The notes under the pieces were generated by a model. The model was not told the DNA's origin. It was given only the letters and a program-made list of their open reading frames with translations, and did not search any database. From SCGC-AAA076-P13 sp965656035 (lineage in GTDB: Bacteria > Pseudomonadota > Gammaproteobacteria > Magnimaribacterales > D2472), in contig CBFHIO010000012.1 in assembly GCA_965656035.1 (NCBI GenBank), positions 1 through 22,119 on the forward strand: DNA of 22,119 nt. Reading direction: 5' to 3'. The position numbers were made by a program, and so were the translations under genes. Below, one piece after another: positions 15,673-22,081 of the stretch; the stretch's first letter is position 1; each line of letters opens with the position of its first letter.

Positions 15673-17041
15673 AATTTGGGTAACTGATGATGACAACGCA
15701 ATCAGAATAATCTTAGAAGAGACCTTAAGCTCTTCGGGTTTTGAGGTTAAAACTTTTTCTTCAGGTGATGATGTTGTTAATGAATTGAAGAATGATAAAC
15801 CTGACTTAGTTCTAACAGACGTACAAATGCCTGGCATGCTTGGCTATGACTTGCTAAAACATATTAATGATAATTATGAAGATGTTCCCGTCATAATTAT
15901 GACCGCATTTACCGACATGCAAGCTGCTGTTGATTCTTATGGCGGCGGTGCATTTGAATATTTGCCAAAGCCTTTTGATCTTGATGATGTCGTACAAATT
16001 ATAAAAAGAGCTCTTGAAGATAAACCAAAAACTAAAGGTCTAAAATCAAAGCCTACAACAGATATTGTTGGAGAATCAGCATCGATGCAGACTGTTTTTA
16101 GAGCAATTGGAAAGCTTTCAACAACAACTGCAACAGTTTTAGTTCAAGGTGAATCAGGAACTGGTAAAGAATTGATTGCAAAATCACTACATAAAAATAG
16201 CCCTAGACATGATATGCCATTTATTGCCCTAAATATGGCAGATATTCCAAAAGAACTTGTTGAATCAGAGCTCTTTGGTCATGAAAAAGGAGCTTTTACG
16301 GGAGCTGTCGACAGGCGTATAGGTAGGTTTGAACAAGCAAATGGTGGAACGCTATTTCTTGATGAAATCGGTGATATGCCTCTGGACTCTCAAACTAGAC
16401 TTTTAAGAGTTTTGTCTAATAAAGAATTTTATAGAGTTGGTGGAGATAAACCAATAAAAGTAGATGTTCGTATTATTGCCGCAACTCATCAAAACCTTAA
16501 TAACTTGGTTTCTCAAAAATCATTTAGAGAAGATTTATTTTATAGGCTGAACGTTATAAAAATTAATGTGCCCCCATTAAGAGATAGAAAAGAAGACATA
16601 GAGATACTAACAAGGTATTTCTTAAAGAATCATTCAGATTCTTTGGGTGAAGATTTGAGAGTTTTATCTAAAGAGGTTATGAGCGCTATTACAAAATACG
16701 ATTGGCCAGGAAATGTGAGACAACTAGAAAATACCTGTTATTGGTTGGCATTAATGACGCCAACTCAGAATGTAAAAGTTGAGGATTTGCCAGATGAAAT
16801 TAAAAATCATGAGATTGCTGAGGTTCCAGTATCTTCATGGGAAGAAGGTTTTAATAACTGGGTAACAAATGTTGCAACATCAATAGACAAAGATTTACTA
16901 GATATCATCAATCCAAAAATAGAAAAGATAGTCATAAAAGCAGCTTTAGAAAAAAGTAATGGTAAAAAAAATGAGGCTGCAAATTTGCTAGGTCTAGGCA
17001 GAAATACTCTTGCAAAAAAAATCAAAGAGCTTGGAATTTAA
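15665..17041 (+). CDS. ntrC: Nitrogen regulation response regulator NtrC (GlnG), sigma-54 activator
   Basis: NtrC binds enhancers and, when phosphorylated, drives open-complex formation by sigma-54 RNA polymerase. The 458 residues comprise a receiver domain (1-120) with acidic pocket D8/D9, phospho-site Asp52, Thr80 and Lys102. The AAA+ domain (about 135-375) has Walker A GESGTGKE (162-169), the sigma-54-contacting GAFTGA loop (209-214), Walker B GGTLFLDEI (227-235) and the RLNV/PPLRDRKEDI segment. A Fis-type helix-turn-helix occupies 435-456 (NEAANLLGLGRNTLAKKI). The start is GTG, overlapping the ntrB stop by 8 bases (GTGCATAA), with GAGGA eight bases upstream. The intact GAFTGA motif agrees with the sigma-54 promoter and NtrC sites upstream of glnII, so the operon should autoregulate. 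Confidence 0.96.
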   Translation: MHKIWVTDDDNAIRIILEETLSSSGFEVKTFSSGDDVVNELKNDKPDLVLTDVQMPGMLGYDLLKHINDNYEDVPVIIMTAFTDMQAAVDSYGGGAFEYLPKPFDLDDVVQIIKRALEDKPKTKGLKSKPTTDIVGESASMQTVFRAIGKLSTTTATVLVQGESGTGKELIAKSLHKNSPRHDMPFIALNMADIPKELVESELFGHEKGAFTGAVDRRIGRFEQANGGTLFLDEIGDMPLDSQTRLLRVLSNKEFYRVGGDKPIKVDVRIIAATHQNLNNLVSQKSFREDLFYRLNVIKINVPPLRDRKEDIEILTRYFLKNHSDSLGEDLRVLSKEVMSAITKYDWPGNVRQLENTCYWLALMTPTQNVKVEDLPDEIKNHEIAEVPVSSWEEGFNNWVTNVATSIDKDLLDIINPKIEKIVIKAALEKSNGKKNEAANLLGLGRNTLAKKIKELGI

Positions 17042-17448
17042 ACTAGAGGAAGGTTATCCATTCTCCAATTATTAATTCCGCCTGATAATATCAGAGTATC
17101 TTTGTGGCCTATATTTTGTAGCTTTTCTCCAGCATTAGCAGACTGACTTCCTGTTTCACAAATTAGCACCAAAGAAATATTATCATTTTGTTTTATTTCG
17201 TGCGCTCTATCATCAAAATTTGCATAGGGAATATTTTTTGAGCCAGTTATATGACCCTCGTTAAAATCTGAGCTAGCTCTTAAATCAATTAATTCGACCT
17301 TGTCTTGATTCGTTAAATTTATTAAATCTTGAGGAGTTATTTTCTTTCCTCCTTTTATGGCGCTTGACCTAATTAGTAAAACTATCGCAATTAACAGTGG
17401 CGCGGAATAATAATAGTGCTCTATCAGAAATAAAATAAACCTATCCAT
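17038..17448 (-). CDS. Membrane-anchored rhodanese-like domain protein (YibN-like)
   Basis: The 136-residue protein has one N-terminal membrane helix (about 13-27) followed by a rhodanese domain, the layout of E. coli YibN. Rhodanese landmarks are VELIDLRASSDFNEGHITGSKNIP (51-74) and GGINNWRMDNLPLV at the end. The active-site loop is CETGSQSA (97-104): the cysteine is present, but the arginine often found at the end of the loop in thiosulfate sulfurtransferases is missing. Activity on thiosulfate is therefore doubtful, and a role with another thiol or persulfide partner is possible. Its stop overlaps that of ntrC by four bases (TTAA), and it is divergent from gpmA. No clear promoter is seen in the 48-base gap. 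Confidence 0.8.
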   Translation of the reverse strand: MDRFILFLIEHYYYSAPLLIAIVLLIRSSAIKGGKKITPQDLINLTNQDKVELIDLRASSDFNEGHITGSKNIPYANFDDRAHEIKQNDNISLVLICETGSQSANAGEKLQNIGHKDTLILSGGINNWRMDNLPLV

Positions 17449-17496
17449 GCGTGTATTATCTATTAAAATGACATAAAAGTATTACAAAAATTAGAA

Positions 17497-18129
17497 ATGA
17501 AATCTAGAAATTTGATATTAGTTAGGCATGGTCAAAGCGAGTGGAATGCAAAAAATCTGTTTACTGGGTGGAAGGATCCAGCACTGACTAATCAAGGTGT
17601 AGCTGAAGCAAATAATGCTGGAAAATTAATTCTACAAAAAAATATTCAATTTGATCTTATGTATACGTCAATGCTTTCAAGGGCTCAAAAAACTGGAGAT
17701 ATTATTCTTAAAGTCTTAAATCACAAAGCAATACCAATAATAAAAAATGAAGCCTTGAATGAAAGAAACTATGGCAGTCTCGCTGGATTAAACAAGGATG
17801 ATGCCAGAAAAAAATGGGGCGAAGAACAAGTACACATATGGAGAAGGTCGTTTGACATACCCCCTCCTGATGGAGAAAGTCTCAAGGATACAGCTGATAG
17901 AGTGCTTCCATATTTTGAAGCTGAAATTATGCCAAAAGTTATAAGTGGTTCTAATATACTGATTGCAGCTCATGGAAATTCTCTAAGAGCTTTAATAATG
18001 AAACTGGATTCTATTTCATCAGAAGATATTGTTAAACTTGAAATTCCTACTGGCGCACCTATTCAATATGAATTCACTGCAGATGGCATTGTAGATAACA
18101 AAATAAATCTTTATGAAAAACAATTGTGA
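17497..18129 (+). CDS. gpmA: 2,3-bisphosphoglycerate-dependent phosphoglycerate mutase
   Basis: GpmA interconverts 3-phosphoglycerate and 2-phosphoglycerate in glycolysis and gluconeogenesis. The signature LVRHGQSEWNAKNLFTGWKD is at residues 8-27 with the phospho-histidine His11. Arg62, Glu89 (NERNYGSLAG) and His159 (AAHGNSLRAL) complete the active site. At 210 residues it is shorter than E. coli GpmA (250) and resembles the short bacterial form, with trimmed loops but all catalytic residues. The mutY ORF begins 17 bases before its end. The 48-base gap upstream has no Shine-Dalgarno that I can point to. Confidence 0.94.
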   Translation: MKSRNLILVRHGQSEWNAKNLFTGWKDPALTNQGVAEANNAGKLILQKNIQFDLMYTSMLSRAQKTGDIILKVLNHKAIPIIKNEALNERNYGSLAGLNKDDARKKWGEEQVHIWRRSFDIPPPDGESLKDTADRVLPYFEAEIMPKVISGSNILIAAHGNSLRALIMKLDSISSEDIVKLEIPTGAPIQYEFTADGIVDNKINLYEKQL

Positions 18130-19132
18130 TAAAGATTCCAAATTATCGAAACAAATAATTAAGTGGTATATAAAAAACGGCAGAAGCAACCTTCCTTGGA
18201 GAAAAAATGTAACCGCTTATAGAGTTTGGATTTCTGAAATCATGTTACAACAAACTCAAGTAAAAACCGCAATTCCTTTCTTTAAAAAATTTATAAGTAG
18301 ATATCCAAACCTCAAATCACTTTCAGCAGCTAGTGAGGAAGAAATCTTAGCTTTATGGACTGGATTAGGATTTTATAGAAGAGCAATTAATATATTCAAA
18401 ACAAAAGAAATCATATTAAGTAATTTTAAAAATAGATTCCCAAAATCATTTGATGATATTATCAACCTTCCAGGAATTGGCGAATCAACAGCTGGAGCAA
18501 TAATGTCCATAGCATATCAAATTCCATATCCCATACTGGATGCTAATGTTAAGCGAGTTATTTCTAGATATGAATCAGTTGATAATGATGCAACTCATAA
18601 ATCAAATAAAAAATTATGGGCTTTATCTAGAAAACATACTCCAGGTAAAAATATTTTTTCATACACACAAGGAGTAATGGATTTAGGTGCAACAATTTGT
18701 CATATCTCAAATCCAAATTGTGCTATCTGTCCTCTGAAAAAAGATTGTAAAAGCGCCTTCAAAATTAAAGCCAGCAAAAGAGAACAAAAAAAACAAAAAC
18801 CAACTAAAAAAATAAATTATGTTCTAGCAAGAAGCAATGATTCATTTTTATTGTTTAAAAAATTAGAAAAATCATTTTGGGAGGGGTTATGGACACCACT
18901 TGAATTAGACACTAACCACCACCTACCATGGAAAGATGAAATTAAAACTCAAGAAAAAATTAGTATTAAACATAAGCTATCTCATCTTAATTTAGATATA
19001 AATATAAAAATTTATAGGTATGAAAAAGTCTTTAAGCTAAAAACTAATAAAATATATAAGTGGGTTAATGCTAGTAATATTGATAAATACGGTATGCCAA
19101 AGCCCATTAAGTCTATAATAGAAAAATTATGA
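18113..19132 (+). CDS. mutY: Adenine DNA glycosylase MutY
   Basis: MutY removes adenine mispaired with 8-oxoguanine, protecting against G:C to T:A mutation. The 339-residue protein has NLPWR (26-30), SEIMLQQTQV (41-50) with catalytic Glu42, the helix-hairpin-helix LPGIGESTAGAI (119-130), and LDANVKRVISR with Asp143. A [4Fe-4S] cluster is held by Cys196-x6-Cys203-x2-Cys206-x5-Cys212, exact family spacing. The C-terminal NUDIX-like 8-oxoG recognition domain (about 230-339) keeps the KLSHLNLDI segment, equivalent to the FSHFHLDI of E. coli. The start lies inside gpmA, 17 bases before its stop, with a weak Shine-Dalgarno; no later start is available before the conserved region. The next gene, yggX, overlaps by ATGA, as a conserved mutY-yggX pair. 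Confidence 0.95.
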   Translation: MKNNCDKDSKLSKQIIKWYIKNGRSNLPWRKNVTAYRVWISEIMLQQTQVKTAIPFFKKFISRYPNLKSLSAASEEEILALWTGLGFYRRAINIFKTKEIILSNFKNRFPKSFDDIINLPGIGESTAGAIMSIAYQIPYPILDANVKRVISRYESVDNDATHKSNKKLWALSRKHTPGKNIFSYTQGVMDLGATICHISNPNCAICPLKKDCKSAFKIKASKREQKKQKPTKKINYVLARSNDSFLLFKKLEKSFWEGLWTPLELDTNHHLPWKDEIKTQEKISIKHKLSHLNLDINIKIYRYEKVFKLKTNKIYKWVNASNIDKYGMPKPIKSIIEKL

Positions 19133-19398
19133 GTAAGAAAGTTTTTTGTAAAAAATATCAAAAAGAAATGAATGCCTTATCTGTGCCTCCTATGCCTGGA
19201 CCAAAAGGAATAGAGATACAAAATAATATTTCTCAAGAGGCTTGGGATAAGTGGAAGTCTCACCAAACAACTTTGATAAATGAAAAACACTTAGACATGT
19301 CTGATCCTGAGAATAGGAAGTGGTTAATTGTGCAAATGGATAAATTTTTTAACAATGAAGATTATGAAAAAGCTTCTGGATTCAAGGCCCTAGATTAG
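19129..19398 (+). CDS. yggX: Probable Fe(2+)-trafficking protein YggX
   Basis: YggX is a small cytoplasmic protein linked to iron-sulfur cluster protection and iron handling under oxidative stress. The 89 residues (E. coli 91) match along their length: KKVFCKKYQKEMNAL at the start, with the conserved cysteine at residue 6; PGPKGIEIQNNISQEAWDKW; and then HQTTLINEKHLDMSDPENRKWL. The ATG overlaps the mutY stop (ATGA). The mutY-yggX pair is also found in E. coli, where the neighbour MutY carries an oxidant-sensitive iron-sulfur cluster. Confidence 0.93.
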   Translation: MSKKVFCKKYQKEMNALSVPPMPGPKGIEIQNNISQEAWDKWKSHQTTLINEKHLDMSDPENRKWLIVQMDKFFNNEDYEKASGFKALD

Positions 19399-19475
19399 AG
19401 AAGATAAGCATCTAAATTAACATTTCATAAACCTGTAAAAAAGTTCGAAGCTAATTAATTAAAAATTTAATCTTA

Positions 19476-19504
19476 ATGACATTGGATGGAATCTTTTCTA
19501 TAAT
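19476..19504 (+). promoter_or_regulatory. Sigma-70 promoter of tRNA-Phe
   Basis: The -35 hexamer ATGACA (19476-19481, five of six matches) and a perfect -10 TATAAT (19499-19504) are separated by 17 bases, the ideal spacing. Transcription should start near 19511, about nine bases before the mature tRNA 5' end. The rest of the 19399-19475 gap is AT-rich with nothing recognisable. Confidence 0.8.
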
Positions 19505-19519
19505 CCTCTTTCATTTATT

Positions 19520-19595
19520 GCCCAGATAGCTCAGTTGGTAGAGCAAAGGACTGAAAATCCTTGTGTCGGTGGTTCGATCCCACCTCTGGGCACCA
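19520..19595 (+). tRNA. tRNA-Phe (anticodon GAA)
   Basis: The 76-base gene folds as a standard cloverleaf. The acceptor stem is GCCCAGA paired with TCTGGGC, the D-arm contains AGCTCAGTTGGTAGAGC, the anticodon arm has stem GGACT-type pairs around TGAAAA (GAA at positions 34-36), the T-arm contains GGTTCGATCC, and CCA is encoded at the 3' end. It has its own promoter upstream and a hairpin downstream, so it is a single-gene unit. Confidence 0.97.
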
Positions 19596-19623
19596 TTCTT
19601 AAAGCATTCTTCAATATTCAATT

Positions 19624-19655
19624 TTTTGAACACTATTTTTAGCGTTCAAAATTTT
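19624..19655 (+). terminator. Intrinsic terminator after tRNA-Phe
   Basis: TTTTGAACACT (19624-19634) pairs with AGCGTTCAAAA (19641-19651), one mismatch in 11 pairs, around an ATTTTT loop. A short T run (19652-19655) follows. It lies 28 bases after the tRNA 3' end and just before the promoter of the metal operon, so it insulates the two units. Confidence 0.7.
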
Positions 19656-19661
19656 ACTTAA

Positions 19662-19690
19662 TTGAATGCACATACTTTATATAGTAGTAT
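19662..19690 (+). promoter_or_regulatory. Possible promoter of the metal operon
   Basis: TTGAAT (19662-19667) as -35 and TAGTAT (19685-19690) as -10 are separated by 17 bases. The predicted transcription start falls at about 19697, at or next to the ATG at 19698, which would make the first gene's transcript leaderless. Each hexamer is only a partial match to consensus, but the placement right under the operator supports it. Confidence 0.45.
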
Positions 19691-19706
19691 ACCCCCTATG
19701 GGTATA
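19688..19706 (+). promoter_or_regulatory. CsoR/FrmR-type operator
   Basis: TATACCCCCTATGGGTATA is an inverted repeat of TATACCC and GGGTATA around CCTAT. The C-run/G-run core flanked by TATA is the style of operators bound by CsoR/RcnR/FrmR repressors; the flank TAGTATACCCCC also resembles E. coli FrmR sites. It overlaps the predicted -10 and the first start codon. A CsoR-family protein is encoded by the last gene of the operon (21075-21335), so autorepression is likely. Confidence 0.7.
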
Positions 19707-20297
19707 AAACTATTTATTATTTTAACTTTTATGTCACTTGGACTAGATGCAAGACCCATATCTTATTCAGGTGGTTCAACCATCATGGCATTCTCAGATA
19801 ATATAAAAAACTCTACCTATTATCACTATTCGCCCTCTTATAAATATTCAATTGGAGTAGAAAATATAAAAAATAAATATTTTGATGAGAGTTATTCATA
19901 TGCAAGATTTACATATCTCATTAATAGAAAAAATTCTCAAAACTCTCAAAGAAACCTTTATTTTCAATCGGGCATTAGTTCAAAAGGATTAAGTGAGTAT
20001 TTTTATGGAGTCCATGGAGACTGGGAGACAAGAAGACTATTTGTTGGTTTTGGATTGAAAGAAACTGAAAAAAAAATAAAAAACTATCTGGAACAATACT
20101 ACCAAATAGGAATAGCACCATATCTTGGTGATTATGGTGACTTGCATACATGGATAATGCTTAAGTCCAAAAAAAACTCTCTTGAAAATAATTGGACGAC
20201 TTATCCTGCATTAAAGTTTTTTAAAGGCAACACCCTAATAGAGGTTGGTTATCATAAGAAAATCAATTGGGACGTTCATTTAATGTATAGATTTTAG
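19698..20297 (+). CDS. Predicted outer-membrane beta-barrel protein of unknown function in a metal operon
   Basis: I do not recognise a named family. The ATG at 19698 gives 199 residues starting MGIKLFIILTFMSLGLDA, a good signal peptide. A longer frame from a TTG at 19662 would bury the signal inside an extra 12 residues, and that TTG is better explained as part of a -35 element. The mature part is rich in Tyr, Ser and Asn, with alternating-polarity strands (for example SYARFTYLIN, NLYFQSGISS, RRLFVGFGL, YYQIGIAPYLG, LIEVGYHKK). It ends in WDVHLMYRF, the aromatic-terminal signature of outer-membrane barrels. No Shine-Dalgarno precedes the start, fitting a leaderless message. It is followed after 8 bases by the HMA gene. 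A role in metal passage at the outer membrane is inference from context. Confidence 0.65.
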   Translation: MGIKLFIILTFMSLGLDARPISYSGGSTIMAFSDNIKNSTYYHYSPSYKYSIGVENIKNKYFDESYSYARFTYLINRKNSQNSQRNLYFQSGISSKGLSEYFYGVHGDWETRRLFVGFGLKETEKKIKNYLEQYYQIGIAPYLGDYGDLHTWIMLKSKKNSLENNWTTYPALKFFKGNTLIEVGYHKKINWDVHLMYRF

Positions 20298-20305
20298 GAG
20301 AAATT

Positions 20306-20707
20306 ATGAAAAAACTATTATTTTTAAGTATATTTACATCAATCATTTGGGCAGAAAATCCACATGAACATATGCATCATTCTCATGAAGGTCACCTTCA
20401 TGAGCAATTAGTAGATGGTAAAAAACTGGAAGTTGATCCGGTAAGATTTGATAAATTTGTGATGGGACTTAAGAATTCACAAATTGCAGTTGTTAATGTT
20501 CAAGGCATGGTATGTGATTTTTGTGCTAGAGGCATAGAAAAAACATTTAAGAAAGATAAGAATGTAAAAAAAATTGATGTTGATCTTAGCAAAGGTAAAG
20601 TTTTAATTGCCTACAATAATAATAAAAAAATTAAATTTGATGACATTAAAGAAAAAATTCTAATTAATGGTCAAAATGCAATCGATATGACCATTTTGGA
20701 TCTATAA
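20306..20707 (+). CDS. Secreted His-rich heavy-metal-associated (HMA) domain protein, MerP-like
   Basis: The 133-residue protein has a signal peptide (residues 1-16, MKKLLFLSIFTSIIWA), then a histidine-rich stretch HEHMHHSHEGHLHE (20-33), then an HMA fold (about 60-130) with VQGMVCDFCARGIEKTF, whose Cys70 and Cys73 form the CxxC metal site. HMA domains bind Cu(I), Hg(II), Zn(II) or Cd(II); the His stretch suggests extra binding of Cu, Zn or Ni. The layout resembles MerP, the periplasmic partner of MerT, with an added His tail. The next gene encodes a MerT-like membrane protein and starts 5 bases later. A strong AGGAG precedes the ATG. The identity of the metal is not visible. Confidence 0.85.
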   Translation: MKKLLFLSIFTSIIWAENPHEHMHHSHEGHLHEQLVDGKKLEVDPVRFDKFVMGLKNSQIAVVNVQGMVCDFCARGIEKTFKKDKNVKKIDVDLSKGKVLIAYNNNKKIKFDDIKEKILINGQNAIDMTILDL

Positions 20708-20712
20708 AAACT

Positions 20713-21078
20713 ATGGAAGATAAATCAGCAAATTTTTTATCTCTATTTGCATCTTCATCGACTTTAATTTGTTGTGCACTACCGTCACTATTTGTTGTTA
20801 TTGGTGCCGGTGCATCTTTTGCAAACCTAATAACAGTTTTTCCTTTTCTGGTAGTCTTATCGCAATATAAGTTATACATAACAATATTTGCCTTAGTGAT
20901 GATTGTTTTTGCTGGATATGTAAACTATAAAACTTATCATATGCCGTGCCCCGCAGACCCTGAAATCGGAAGGTTGTGTCTGCAAACAAGAAAACGCTCA
21001 AGATATATCTATTACTTTTCTGTAGGAATATTTATTTTTGCTACAGTATTTACCTACATAATCCCGAGAATCATATGA
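20713..21078 (+). CDS. MerT-like inner-membrane metal transport protein
   Basis: This 121-residue protein has three or four hydrophobic segments (about 12-32, 36-50, 54-71 and 99-117). A vicinal cysteine pair, Cys20-Cys21, sits in the first helix (STLICCALPSL) with a proline three residues later. Two more cysteines, Cys79 and Cys89, sit in a loop before the last helix. MerT has the same plan: a CC pair plus proline-glycine in helix 1 and two loop cysteines that receive Hg(II) from MerP. Sequence identity to MerT looks modest, and no merA is in the window, so the substrate may be another soft metal such as copper. The stop overlaps the start of the CsoR gene (ATGA). The Shine-Dalgarno is weak, which suggests coupling to the HMA gene. 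Confidence 0.7.
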   Translation: MEDKSANFLSLFASSSTLICCALPSLFVVIGAGASFANLITVFPFLVVLSQYKLYITIFALVMIVFAGYVNYKTYHMPCPADPEIGRLCLQTRKRSRYIYYFSVGIFIFATVFTYIIPRII

Positions 21079-21335
21079 AAAATCCATGTCATAAAGAACA
21101 AATTCCTAACCTAAAGCGAATTGAAGGACAGGTTCGTGGTATCACTAAAATGATTGATGATGATAAATATTGCATTGATATTCTCAATCAAATCAAAGCA
21201 GTAAGAAGTGCGATAACAAGTGTTGAAGGAAAAATATTAAAAAAACATATGAAAGAATGTGTTAAAGATGCATTAAAGAGTGAAAAAGAATTCGATGTTA
21301 AAGTTGAGGAAATAATCAAAACTTTAAAAAGATAA
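21075..21335 (+). CDS. csoR: CsoR-type metal-sensing transcriptional repressor
   Basis: CsoR-family repressors are all-helical DNA-binding proteins that release DNA when metal binds. The 86-residue protein has the family core LKRIEGQVRGITKMIDDDKY, then CIDILNQIKAVRSAITSVEGKILKKHMKECVKDAL. Cys33, His58 and Cys62 have exactly the spacing of the Cu(I) ligands Cys36, His61 and Cys65 of M. tuberculosis CsoR. FrmR and RcnR differ at the last position (Glu and His), and CstR lacks the His, so a Cu(I)-type sensor is the best reading. An extra Cys5-His6 near the N-terminus could add ligands. It is the last gene of the operon, overlapping the MerT-like gene by four bases, and probably represses from the site at 19688-19706. 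Confidence 0.88.
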   Translation: MKNPCHKEQIPNLKRIEGQVRGITKMIDDDKYCIDILNQIKAVRSAITSVEGKILKKHMKECVKDALKSEKEFDVKVEEIIKTLKR

Positions 21336-21467
21336 CACAAACTTTCAGACATAATAGTTAATGTTTATATCTCTGTAAAAATAGAACTAAATTTCAACCA
21401 TTTTATGCACAGTAGTACGCACAGCAACCTCTGAAACATCCATTCTTATCTGTTTTTTCCAGAACTT

Positions 21468-21587
21468 CTAGTCTTCTTTCTTTTCTTTATCTTTATATTC
21501 TTCTAACTTTTCTAGATACTCTTCTTCTGAAAGTTTATGCCAACCGATACATTTACCTGTTGGACTTCTTCCGCAACCGCATTCCAT
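21468..21587 (-). CDS. 39-residue Cys/His protein with a CDGSH-like motif (CIGWH)
   Basis: A strong AGGAG seven bases before the ATG supports this short gene. It begins MECGCGRSPTGKCIGWHKLS, with Cys3, Cys5, Cys13 and His17, and continues as a charged helix rich in Glu and Lys. The pattern Cys-x-Cys-x2-Ser-x4-Cys-x3-His resembles the CDGSH iron-sulfur motif (Cys-x-Cys-x2-Ser-x3-Pro-x-Cys-Asp-Gly-Ser-His) but is one residue shorter, with CIGWH in place of CDGSH. It could hold an iron-sulfur cluster or zinc; neither is proven. It follows a 24-codon ORF by 12 bases and a two-helix membrane protein gene, all on the minus strand. A Cys-rich stretch continues in the -1 frame after its stop. Confidence 0.75.
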   Translation of the reverse strand: MECGCGRSPTGKCIGWHKLSEEEYLEKLEEYKDKEKKED

Positions 21588-21599
21588 AATTATCTCCTA

Positions 21600-21674
21600 T
21601 TAAGTTTGACCTAAACCAACTGCAGTGAAAATAAAATAGTCGTTTTCATTATTGCAAGCATCGAAAATAATCAT
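21600..21674 (-). CDS. 24-residue micro-ORF coupled between two minus-strand genes
   Basis: The ATG overlaps the stop of the upstream membrane-protein gene (ATGA), and the TAA lies just before the AGGAG of the 39-residue gene. The peptide begins MIIFDACNNEND and ends FTAVGLGQT. It has no recognised domain. The exact overlap geometry and protein-like composition suggest it is translated, either as a small protein or as a bridge that carries ribosomes to the next gene. A chance ORF of this length is also possible. Confidence 0.45.
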   Translation of the reverse strand: MIIFDACNNENDYFIFTAVGLGQT

Positions 21675-22081
21675 GCCTCACTGTTTGGATTCCATATAAC
21701 CAAGTTTTTAGTTTTAAGTCTATTTACAACTAACTTATATCTTGATTGCTCTTCCTTCCATTCTTTCAACCATTTATCACCATCTCTTTCAGCATCAACA
21801 AAAACTGCATTTGTGAACGCTAAAGGCAATAGTATTGCAATATGGATGAAGACACTCGCTACTATGTTGAAATTGAAAAACCCTAAATAATTTGCTGCCA
21901 CCAAACCAAAAAAAATACTCCATACAGTAAACAAGACTAACATAAAGTATGTTTGTAAACTTGGGTCAGGAACATACTTTAAAGGGTTATACCTTACATC
22001 CATGACCCTTCTCCAACCATAAATAATATTCATTATTAGTATTCTAAAAAGACTTGGTTTTTTGATTTTTTGTTTATTCAT
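21671..22081 (-). CDS. Hypothetical membrane protein with two transmembrane helices
   Basis: I do not recognise the family. From the ATG at 22081 it has 136 residues: a basic N-terminal part (GWRRVMDVRYNPLKYVPDPS), then two hydrophobic helices (about residues 47-67 and 71-93 of this start, TYFMLVLFTVWSIFFGLVAA and FNIVASVFIHIAILLPLAFT). A charged C-terminal tail follows (ERDGDKWLKEWKEEQSRYK). The frame stays open to a TTG at 22117 and possibly beyond the window edge, and no good Shine-Dalgarno marks any start, so the N-terminus is uncertain. Its TGA overlaps the ATG of the 24-codon ORF. Both tails would lie on the same side of the membrane. Confidence 0.6.
   Translation of the reverse strand: MNKQKIKKPSLFRILIMNIIYGWRRVMDVRYNPLKYVPDPSLQTYFMLVLFTVWSIFFGLVAANYLGFFNFNIVASVFIHIAILLPLAFTNAVFVDAERDGDKWLKEWKEEQSRYKLVVNRLKTKNLVIWNPNSEA

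Noticed and set aside
19662..19697. TTG at 19662 as start of the beta-barrel gene
   Set aside because: It would place 12 residues before the signal peptide and put the promoter and operator inside the coding region; the ATG at 19698 is a better start.
21075..21335. Reading the regulator as FrmR (formaldehyde) because the operator resembles FrmR sites
   Set aside because: The third ligand position is Cys62, as in CsoR, not Glu as in FrmR, and the neighbours are metal proteins with no formaldehyde dehydrogenase gene.
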